The notes under the pieces: generated by a model | Seen by the model: the letters and a program-made list of their open reading frames with translations, nothing else | Told to the model about the DNA's origin: nothing | Database searches by the model: none | Made by a program: the position numbers and the translations under genes | NCBI GenBank assembly: GCA_020847775.1 | Contig: JADLBI010000033.1 | Coordinates: forward strand, 1 to 7,490 | Reading direction: 5' to 3' | Source: Opitutaceae bacterium | GTDB taxonomy: Bacteria > Verrucomicrobiota > Verrucomicrobiia > Opitutales > Opitutaceae | Length of the DNA: 7,490 nucleotides | In this document: piece by piece, positions 1-7,490 of the stretch | Position numbering within the stretch: the first letter of the stretch is position 1 | How the letters are laid out: each line of letters opens with the position of its first letter

Positions 1-1657
1 CCGAACCTCCGCAGCCCCGCCATGTCGGTGCGCAGCGCTTCGTCCCGCGAGGCGGCCAGTTCGGAGAAAAACGGCCGGTCCAACGTGTGCGGCGTGAGCA
101 GCAGACCGCCGATCGATTGCTCCAATGTGACTGCGTAGAAATCGCGCAAGCGCGACGGCTGCGCCCAGACGCGCTGGTCGCCATACCACGCCACACCAGC
201 GGGCACGTCGGCCATCACGCCAAACCGGTGCGCCTGATCGCGACGCTGCATCTCCTGTTTCAAGCCCATGAACAAACGCGGGTAATACGGCGGATACGCA
301 AAATGCAGTCGGCGCGGCTCCAGCGCGTCGCGCCCAAGCGGCAGGGCGTAGACCGCTAGTAAGGCCAGCGCGCACCAAGCGGGCCAGCGCGACAACACGG
401 GATTGCTGCCAATCAACACAAAGAAGAACCCCGCGCCAAAAATAATGATCAACGGGCTCAGCCACGCCGCGACCAAGCGCACGCTCTCACCCGAGTTGAA
501 CGCCCCCTGCCCTATCAGCAGGACAACTAGTGCCGCCGTGGCCATCCACCGCATCCAGTCGGTCTCGGTTTGACGAAATCGATACAGCCAGCCCACCGCG
601 AAAAACGCCAGAAACCACATCGCGCCGCCCGACCACAGCCGCCCGCTCAGGTTGTCCTGCAAATAGGTGAGCATTTTGTTGCCGAGCTTGTCTAGGTCCA
701 CGCGCGGCAGCACCGCGGACAGCTCTGAACGCGTGGCGGCGGGCGACGCAGTGGGGTCGCCCTCTTTCAGCGCCACGTTTTGCCACGCCAGCGCAGTCGG
801 GTAGCCCGTCAGCGCCTGGTTGCGCACGACCCACGGGCCGACCAGCAGCAAAAACGCGGCGGCAACCACACTGGGCGCCGCCCAGCGCCGTGACCGATCC
901 GCGCGCCACGCCACGTGCCCAAGCACCACGGCAATTAGCAATCCGGCACTGTATTCCGCCAAAAACAACAGGGCGCACCCCGCGCCCAAACCCGCCAACC
1001 ACGCCCACGGTATGCGCTTTTGCGTGAAAGCGTTTTCGACCTGCCACCAGCAGCGAAATACCACGAGCGCGAGCACCATCAGCAACGGTAGTCCATTGAC
1101 GGCGACGATCTGCCTCCACAACGGGGCCGACACCAGCACCGCGCCCGCCGCCAGCCAACCGGTGCGAACGTCGAACAACCGTCGGCCCAGATCAAAGGTG
1201 AGCCACGCGGCCAGCCAGAATAGCAGCAGATTTAGGCCCAATAAAAAATAGTCCGCCGCGAAACCGTCGGGTGGCTGCGGTGGATCGCTAAACAGCGCCG
1301 CGTGCCAGGCCTCTGGCAGCATGCGCATCCCGCCGGCGATCACGAGCGCATACAGCGGCGCTTCGTAAAGCTCCGGCATCGGGCGCGCCGCATCAAAACC
1401 GCCGCCACGCGCCGCCAGCACGGCGTGCGTCTGCGGGTAGTTGACCGGCGTGGTGAAGCCTTCGCCGCGCGCCAACTGCCGCGCGAGTCCGGCCTGGCGC
1501 AACGTGCCTTCATCCAACGGGCCGTGAAACTGTTTCCAAGCGATCAGCAGCGAAAGCGCCAGCGCGCCGAGGATCACGGCGGCTAGCCGAACGACGCGCG
1601 CGCCGCGCCCCGCCTCCAGCCAGTGAATCCACTCTTGCAGCGTGCGCGGCCGGTTCA

Positions 1658-1658
<1 letters not shown>
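1..1658 (-). CDS. Multi-pass membrane glycosyltransferase-like protein, GT-C/GT39 type, partial (C-terminus outside window)
   Basis: Reading the minus strand from ATG at 1658-1656 gives 552 sense codons and no stop before the window edge; I checked every TTA, CTA and TCA on the plus strand against this frame. The protein has about ten hydrophobic segments. The first, at residues 22-41, is followed by a polar loop with Asp49-Glu50 and a DEGTLRQAGLARQLARGEGF-type stretch, then a PLY motif near residue 100 and PWVVRN at 275-280. An acidic first loop after TM1, and a PW..RN motif before a later loop, are known marks of GT39/ArnT-like lipid-phosphate-sugar-dependent transferases of the inner membrane. 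After about residue 440 the chain becomes soluble, as in families with a periplasmic C-terminal domain. Donor and acceptor cannot be told. Its start overlaps the stop of the upstream regulator gene, so the two are probably one operon. It could instead be a non-catalytic GT-C-fold membrane protein. Confidence 0.8.
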
Positions 1659-3034
<1,376 letters not shown>

Positions 3035-3185
3035 GCCGCCCAGTCAGGCGCTAAGCCCGGCTCGGTCAATGGGAAAGAATGGCACAGTTGCCGAACGTTG
3101 TAGTGGGTTGTAACTGGCTGCGGTCCAGATTGCGTCACTAAAACGCTAAACTACGCTTGCAGCCATCAAACCTTCCCATCGCCTC
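3035..3185. promoter_or_regulatory. Divergent intergenic region with helically phased GTTG repeats
   Basis: This 151-bp spacer separates the minus-strand regulator operon from the plus-strand secreted-protein gene, so promoters for both should lie here. GTTG occurs at 3087, 3097 and 3107, exactly 10 bp apart; the last two extend to GTTGTA, and the last runs into TAAC to form an inverted GTT/AAC. This spacing would put identical contacts on one face of the helix. A TTGCGT at 3130 is a weak candidate for a -35 element, but no convincing -10 follows it. I found no properly spaced GG-N10-GC sigma-54 site. Confidence 0.35.
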
Positions 3186-3968
3186 ATGAAATTTTCTCGT
3201 TACCGCGTCGGCCTCGCCATTTTCGGACTGTTGACGCTGACGCTCACAGCCGCCGATGAGCCGCTGCCGCTCAATATTCAGGTGCGCGCAGAGGTGGACC
3301 AACCGTTCACCCGGTGGGGGCGCGAGAAGATTAAGGAGCACAGTAAAGTTTACGACATTGTCGCGATCGAGGAGACGCCCAGTGAAGTGCCACTCGTGCG
3401 CCCCATTGACCAGGAGGTGGTGCTGAAACATCTGGGTAAGGAACTCGCCCAACGCGGTTTTCGACCCGCGGCTCCGGGTGAAGCGCCCGGGATCATCCTC
3501 ACGGTGCATTGCGGCCGCGGATATCTGCGCAACCCATATCTCAAAGGCGTGCTCATGGACGAAACCACTGAACCGCCGACCGCCTCCATCATGGGCCTGC
3601 AAACCCATCTCATCAACTCCCGCACCGCGTTTCATGAGCAACGATTGCAGGAAGCACAGTCCGAAAAACTCTTTATCCGCGTGAGCGCCTGGGCCAATCC
3701 CGCCTCCCTGCCCGAACCCAAGCCCGGCCAACGCCAAAAACCCAAGTTGCTCTGGAAGACCACCATGGTCACCGACGATCCCGCGCACCGCGACCTCAAC
3801 CAATTCGTCGAAAAAATGTTGGCGGCGGGAGCGGACTTTTTTGACCGCACCATCAAGGACCCCGAGGCCTTCGTCACCACCGACCTGCCCGAAGGCTTTA
3901 TCAAATACGGCAACCTCAAAGTCGTGCGCGAGACGGAGCCCGCCGATGCCGGCGCGACTCACAAGTGA
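3186..3968 (+). CDS. Secreted protein of unknown function (weak DUF4136-like character)
   Basis: The 260-aa product starts with a clear signal peptide: basic MKFSRYR, a hydrophobic core at 8-20, and a likely cleavage after LTA (residue 22). There is no lipobox cysteine, so it should be a soluble periplasmic or exported protein. The mature chain is hydrophilic with no further membrane segment. The pattern of a helix containing a DQEVVLKHLGKELAQRGF-type stretch, then a strand IILTVHCGRG, a later LFIRVSAW strand, LLWKTTMV, and a final amphipathic helix recalls the DUF4136 group of small secreted alpha/beta proteins. The match is by eye and weak. ATG at 3186 is the natural start because it gives the signal peptide directly. 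No strong ribosome-binding site is visible. A 278-aa open frame lies antisense across the same stretch, but it has no domain sense and I take it as a shadow. No catalytic motif was recognised. Confidence 0.8.
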   Translation: MKFSRYRVGLAIFGLLTLTLTAADEPLPLNIQVRAEVDQPFTRWGREKIKEHSKVYDIVAIEETPSEVPLVRPIDQEVVLKHLGKELAQRGFRPAAPGEAPGIILTVHCGRGYLRNPYLKGVLMDETTEPPTASIMGLQTHLINSRTAFHEQRLQEAQSEKLFIRVSAWANPASLPEPKPGQRQKPKLLWKTTMVTDDPAHRDLNQFVEKMLAAGADFFDRTIKDPEAFVTTDLPEGFIKYGNLKVVRETEPADAGATHK

Positions 3969-3980
3969 CGGCATGCGCCT

Positions 3981-4312
3981 CGGCCGCTTGAGACGATTGC
4001 CGATGCCATCACGGCCGACGGCAACTATCGAGAAGCCAGCCCCACGTCCACGCCATCTGCTGCCCCGTCGTCACGGGCGACCTGCTCGCCCGCCACTCCC
4101 TCATCATCCACTGGGCCGATGGCAACACCTCGAAAACGCGCACTCGGCGGACGCTCGGCCTCGTTTATTACGCCCAACGCCGCGTTGAAGACGCGGTCGC
4201 CAAACCAGCCTATCTAGACCAACTTCACCAAGAGTTGCGCACGACAGCGGGAATTTGCATGCGGGGCGCGCCACGATCACGCCACGCACGGCGACATCAC
4301 ACCTGTTGGTGA
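3981..4312 (+). pseudogene. Remnant of a phytanoyl-CoA dioxygenase (PhyH)-like protein, C-terminal part, frameshifted
   Basis: Two plus-strand frames join into one recognisable sequence. Codons from 3990 read ETIADAITADGNYREAS. After a CCCC run at 4040-4043 the sense moves to the next frame, reading HVHAICCPVVTGDLLARHSL and then IIHWADGNTSKTRTRRTLGL, VYYAQRRVED and onward to TGA at 4310-4312. Adding one C to the run restores a continuous frame. The order GDLL..HSL.IH.A..N.S..R.RR.LGL.YY is typical of the C-terminal half of PhyH-family Fe(II)/2-oxoglutarate dioxygenases. It would supply the distal iron-binding His (in LIIHWAD) and the 2-oxoglutarate-binding Arg (in RTRR). The N-terminal two thirds, including the HxD iron motif, is absent: the remnant begins within about 20 bp of the preceding gene's stop. 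No start codon or Shine-Dalgarno precedes it in frame. It is therefore a truncated, frameshifted relic and not a functional enzyme. Similarity seems to fade after about 4240. Confidence 0.75.
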
Positions 4313-4314
4313 GT

Positions 4315-4361
4315 GCCGGAAATATTCCCATAGGCCAAGCGAGTGGGTTGGCGCCGGAAAT
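4315..4361. repeat. Short direct repeat GCCGGAAAT upstream of the MFS gene
   Basis: The 9-mer GCCGGAAAT occurs at 4315-4323 and 4353-4361, 38 bp apart start to start, each copy also having GAGTG shortly upstream. It sits between the PhyH remnant and the transporter start, where a promoter or operator would be expected. It may be an operator pair, scar repeats of a small rearrangement, or chance. Confidence 0.3.
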
Positions 4362-4413
4362 CGCACAGTCGGATTGCGTCCGCGTGGTTTACGCATAGGC
4401 GTGTGGGCTTCCC

Positions 4414-5829
4414 ATGAGTCCGACCGATGCCGTCAAGCGCCACCTGCCTTGGTTGGTCGCGGTCGCGTTGTTCATGGAGAATCTCGACGCCACCATCTTG
4501 AACACGGCGGTTCCGGTCATGGCCGAGGGGCTCAAGGTCGAGCCGCTCGCGCTCAAATCGGTGCTCACCAGCTACACGCTGAGTCTGGCGGTATTCATTC
4601 CCGTCAGCGGCTGGATGGCCGACCGGTTTGGCACGAGGCGTGTATTTTTGTGGGCCGTGGTGGTATTCGCCTTCGGTTCACTGCTGTGCGGTCTCGCACT
4701 CAACGTGCCGATGCTTGTGGTCTCGCGCATCATCCAAGGCATGGGTGGGGCGATGATGACGCCGGTCGGCCGCATCGCACTGGTGCGCACGTTTCCGCGC
4801 TCCGACCTGTTGCGCACGATGAACTACGTGATTATCCCCGCCCTGATCGGTCCGATGATCGGACCGTTCGTGGGCGGGGTGATCGTGCACTGGCTGCACT
4901 GGCGTGTGGTGTTCTTCATCAATCTGCCTTTCGCCATCGCCGGGCTGTGGCTGGTGCGCCGCTACATGCCCAATTATGTGGACGAAGCCGTGCCACCCCT
5001 CGATCGGCTGGGTTTTCTATTCTTCGGCGCAGGCATCGCCCTGCTATCCTACGTGCTGGAGGTTTTCGGTGAACACTCCGTATCAGCCGGCCAACTGACG
5101 CTGCTGGCGGTGGCGGCGCTGGCCTTGCTCACGGTTTACGGCTGGCACGCTCAACGCATAGAGAAACCCGTGCTTTCGCTATGGTTGTTTCGCGTGCGCA
5201 CTTTTCGGCTATCGGTCGTCGGCGGATTCGTCACGCGCTTGGGTATCGGCGGCATGCCGTTTCTGCTGCCGTTACTATACCAACTCGGTCTCGGTTACTC
5301 GCCGTGGCAGGCAGGCTTGCTGACCATGCCGACCGCGGCGGCGGCCATTGTCATGAAAATCACCAGCCGCCACCTGCTCGCTTGGTTTGGCCATCGCACG
5401 ATTTTAATGAGCAACACGCTGATGATCGGCGTCATCATCAGTCTGTTCACCTTGGTCGGGCCGGGCGCGCCCATCTGGCTCATCCTGACGTTGGGTTTCG
5501 CGCAGGGTTTCTTCATGTCCCTCCAATTCACCAGCATGAACTCATTGATCTACGCGGATGTGGAGGACCGCGACGCGAGCAAGGCCAGTAGCATCGCCAG
5601 CACGAGCCAGCAGCTCTCGTTCAGCTTCGGCGTGGCCTTCGCCTCGCTCGTCGCGGGCTGGTTTTTGCGCGGGCTTGACCAAACCAATCCCGCCGAGGTC
5701 GTCCCCGCGCTGCACCATGCGTTCATCACCATGGGCCTACTCACCGCCATCTCATCGGTCTCTTTCTGGGGTCTGCATCGCGACGACGGCAATAACGTGA
5801 GCAATCGCGCCCCTCGCGCCAACGCTTGA
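4414..5829 (+). CDS. DHA2-family MFS transporter (EmrB/QacA-like drug:H+ antiporter)
   Basis: The 471-aa product is a multi-span inner-membrane protein, close to the usual length of 14-helix DHA2 transporters. TM1 carries the DHA2 mark LDATILNTAVP (24-34, with Asp25). The loop between TM2 and TM3 has motif A, GWMADRFGTRR (66-76). TM4 has the motif B pattern RIIQGMGGA (105-113), and TM5 has the antiporter motif C in GPMIGPFVGG (146-155). Family knowledge says such proteins export hydrophobic drugs, dyes or metabolites in exchange for protons; the actual substrate cannot be inferred. EmrB usually works with a periplasmic adaptor (EmrA/HlyD), and no adaptor or local repressor lies in the window, so it either acts alone or uses a partner encoded elsewhere. 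ATG at 4414 places TM1 at once after a short basic N-terminus. The Shine-Dalgarno is weak. About 100 bp between it and the PhyH remnant suggests its own promoter. Confidence 0.93.
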   Translation: MSPTDAVKRHLPWLVAVALFMENLDATILNTAVPVMAEGLKVEPLALKSVLTSYTLSLAVFIPVSGWMADRFGTRRVFLWAVVVFAFGSLLCGLALNVPMLVVSRIIQGMGGAMMTPVGRIALVRTFPRSDLLRTMNYVIIPALIGPMIGPFVGGVIVHWLHWRVVFFINLPFAIAGLWLVRRYMPNYVDEAVPPLDRLGFLFFGAGIALLSYVLEVFGEHSVSAGQLTLLAVAALALLTVYGWHAQRIEKPVLSLWLFRVRTFRLSVVGGFVTRLGIGGMPFLLPLLYQLGLGYSPWQAGLLTMPTAAAAIVMKITSRHLLAWFGHRTILMSNTLMIGVIISLFTLVGPGAPIWLILTLGFAQGFFMSLQFTSMNSLIYADVEDRDASKASSIASTSQQLSFSFGVAFASLVAGWFLRGLDQTNPAEVVPALHHAFITMGLLTAISSVSFWGLHRDDGNNVSNRAPRANA

Positions 5830-5881
5830 TCGGGCCAACCCACTGGGGCCAGGCGCAGCCCGTCGCAGTTGGTCGGCAGTA

Positions 5882-5917
5882 GAACCGTTTCGGTTCGCCT
5901 CGTTCACCGGGGGAACC
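5882..5917. other. Small inverted repeats between MFS and vWA genes (possible weak terminator or leader structure)
   Basis: GAACCG (5882-5887) and CGGTTC (5891-5896) form a perfect 6-bp stem with a TTT loop. The same GGTTC could instead pair with GAACC at 5913-5917, giving a competing 5-bp stem. No T-tract follows, so it is not a standard intrinsic terminator. It lies 53 bp after the transporter stop and 76 bp before the next start. Function is uncertain. Confidence 0.25.
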
Positions 5918-5971
5918 TAGACCACGTTCGCCTGACCAAAAGTCGACCCGCCTCTTTTCTCCTTCAACATC

Positions 5972-7490
5972 ATGAAACTCAAATTCGCCCGCCTCCTCTG
6001 CCTGCTGCCGCTCGGCGTCGCTAGCCTCGCGCTCGCCAATCCCGCAATGGCCGCCGCCGACCAAGATATGGTGGTCGCCACGACGCCCATGACCGCCACC
6101 GCCGAGCCTGGCGCAGGCGCGTTCGGACAGTTGCTCGTCGATCCCGCCATCCTCGACACCGAAGCGGGCAACGATCTGGTCTATACCATCACCTCAGAGC
6201 CACTGCACGGTCGCGTGGGCTTGTCTGGCGATGACAACACGGTGGATTTTTTCCAAACGAAGACCTCACGCTTCGGCTATTTCGCCTACCGCCCCGAGGA
6301 GACCTATGCCGGCACAGACAGCTTCGGCTACACCGTGCGCAACCAGATCACGGGTCTTGTGTCCAGAGGCACGGTCACGATCACCGTGCCGCCGCCGCCG
6401 CCCGTCGTGATGGACGAATTGCGGGTGCAGTCCAGCCACCTCAACTTGGCCAACGTGCGCGCGGTCGAGCTAAGCACCCGCCCCAACACCCCGGTGACGC
6501 ACACCGTGCCCAGCCACGAAAGTTTCATGGGCCCCGCCGACCGCGTCGGGCTGGAAAAATCCAAAATCGTCTTCGCGCTAGACGAAAAAGCCGGACCGCA
6601 ACACGGCGTCGCCAAGCTCGCGCGTGACACCGGCGAGCTCACCTACGCGCCGAACCCCGGCTTCATCGGCGAGGACCGTTTCAACTATTACACGGTGGAT
6701 GAGAACAACCCACAGCTCGGCGTGGAAAACGTCATCGTCGTCAAGGTCGAACCCATCCGCAAGCTCCGGCATCTCGAGGCCGACCGATCCAAGAGCCGCG
6801 AGGTGGACCTCATTTTCGTCATCAATAACTCGCCCTCCATGGCCGCACACCAGACGCGGCTCGCCGACAGCCTGCGCCGGTTTCGCCAGCTCTTCAACCA
6901 GCTCGACCTCGATTACCGTATCGGCGTGTTGACGACCGATTTCGTGAACCGCCGCCCCGGCGCGTCGCGGGACGATCAGGCATTCTACAAGAAAGTCCGC
7001 TCCGCGCAGATCGACGCCAACGGCCAACCGATCCTCGACCGCAAGGGCCGTCCCAAGTCCGTCACCAAGCGCGTCGCTAGCAACGGCAACCTCGTCACCC
7101 TGCCCGTCCTGCCGCAGCCGTGGGTCACGCCCACCACGCCGGACGGTATTTTCGCCGAGCTCGTGAAGGTCGGCACCAACGGTGACAGCAACCGCACCGC
7201 CTTCACCGCCGTGTATAACTTTGTCGCCAACTCCTACAACAAGCGGCACGTGTTCCTGCGTCCCGGCGCCACCACCATCGTCGTGTTCTTCATGGACGAG
7301 GAGGAAACCCGCATGGCGGTATGGGGCCGTGATGCCGGCGGCGCGCGCAAGGCCGAGTGGATTGAGCGCGGCACGCTCCCCAAGCTCATCGCCGAATACA
7401 ACCGCGACCACCCGAAGGCGCGGCAGACACTCGACGGTTACATCAACTACTGGGTGCTGCGCCCCTTCATCATCGCCAAGGGCAACCAGC
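5972..7490 (+). CDS. Secreted Ig-like (Big_9/cadherin-like) repeat and vWA domain protein, partial (C-terminus outside window)
   Basis: From ATG at 5972 there are 506 sense codons and no stop to the right edge. A Sec signal peptide (1-27, basic MKLKFAR, hydrophobic core, cleavage near AMA/A) directs export. Two Ig-like repeats follow. The first (about 32-139) ends in YAGTDSFGYTVRN and VTITV, then a five-proline linker (140-144). The second (about 190-262) has HGVAKL, TGELTYAPNPGFIGEDRFNY and VIVVKV. This is the pattern of Big_9/cadherin-like domains in bacterial surface proteins. A vWA domain starts at about 277: strand DLIFVI, then NNSPSM (285-290), RIGVLTTDF, GTNGDSN (401-407) and VVFFMDEEET with Asp442. 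The usual metal-site motif is DxSxS; here the first Asp is Asn285. Secreted vWA proteins with VGTNG and FxxDEE motifs are known, probably adhesive or surface scaffold proteins. No Shine-Dalgarno is visible, but the signal peptide fixes the start. Anchor or sorting signals, if any, lie beyond the window. Confidence 0.9.
   Translation, partial: MKLKFARLLCLLPLGVASLALANPAMAAADQDMVVATTPMTATAEPGAGAFGQLLVDPAILDTEAGNDLVYTITSEPLHGRVGLSGDDNTVDFFQTKTSRFGYFAYRPEETYAGTDSFGYTVRNQITGLVSRGTVTITVPPPPPVVMDELRVQSSHLNLANVRAVELSTRPNTPVTHTVPSHESFMGPADRVGLEKSKIVFALDEKAGPQHGVAKLARDTGELTYAPNPGFIGEDRFNYYTVDENNPQLGVENVIVVKVEPIRKLRHLEADRSKSREVDLIFVINNSPSMAAHQTRLADSLRRFRQLFNQLDLDYRIGVLTTDFVNRRPGASRDDQAFYKKVRSAQIDANGQPILDRKGRPKSVTKRVASNGNLVTLPVLPQPWVTPTTPDGIFAELVKVGTNGDSNRTAFTAVYNFVANSYNKRHVFLRPGATTIVVFFMDEEETRMAVWGRDAGGARKAEWIERGTLPKLIAEYNRDHPKARQTLDGYINYWVLRPFIIAKGNQ

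Noticed and set aside
487..1158. 223-aa minus-strand open frame rich in Gly, Ala and Arg
   Set aside because: It lies in a different frame of the same strand as the membrane glycosyltransferase, whose hydrophobic segments and PW..RN motif make better sense of these bases.
3079..3096. TGGCAC followed by TTGC, resembling a sigma-54 promoter
   Set aside because: Only two bases separate the blocks where about five are needed; the GG and GC elements are not 10 bp apart on either strand.
3138..3974. 278-aa minus-strand open frame opposite the secreted protein gene
   Set aside because: It has no signal peptide or recognisable motif. The plus-strand frame has a proper signal peptide and balanced composition.
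3841..4188. 115-aa plus-strand open frame spanning the end of the secreted-protein gene and the gap
   Set aside because: It is Pro/Arg/Ser-rich with no domain. It is a third frame across the secreted-protein gene and the PhyH remnant, whose own frames give recognisable protein.
4374..5072. 232-aa plus-strand open frame overlapping the transporter start
   Set aside because: It is an Arg/His/Gly-rich frame without motifs; the transporter frame at 4414 carries MFS motifs A, B and C.

Overview
This is a GC-rich bacterial chromosomal window with two divergent gene blocks. Codons ending in G or C dominate, Shine-Dalgarno sites are weak or absent, and exported proteins carry Big_9-type Ig-like domains fused to a von Willebrand A (vWA) domain. 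That combination would fit Verrucomicrobiota (Opitutales-like) or a related group, but this is a weak inference: there is no rRNA or other phylogenetic marker here.

Left block (minus strand, 1-3034): an NtrC-type sigma-54 response regulator (1658-3034) overlaps by one base (TGATG) with a large multi-pass membrane protein of the GT-C / glycosyltransferase 39 type. The latter runs off the left edge after 552 sense codons with no stop. The two genes are almost certainly co-transcribed and translationally coupled. The partner sensor kinase is not in the window.

Divergent spacer (3035-3185): 151 bp that must hold promoters for both directions. It contains three GTTG tetramers spaced exactly 10 bp apart.

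Right block (plus strand, 3186-7490): a small secreted protein of unknown function (3186-3968); a decayed C-terminal piece of a phytanoyl-CoA dioxygenase (PhyH)-like protein (about 3981-4312), frameshifted at a C-run and lacking its N-terminal two thirds; a 471-aa DHA2-type (EmrB/QacA-like) MFS drug:H+ antiporter (4414-5829); and the start of a secreted protein with two Ig-like (Big_9/cadherin-like) repeats and a vWA domain whose metal-binding motif begins with Asn instead of Asp (5972 to the right edge, 506 codons visible).

I do not see a coherent novel defence or biosynthetic system. The best observations are the unannotated PhyH remnant, the changed metal-site motif in the vWA protein, and the coupling of a sigma-54 activator to a membrane glycosyltransferase. 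Both edge genes are incomplete. No tRNA, rRNA, CRISPR array or insertion sequence was recognised.
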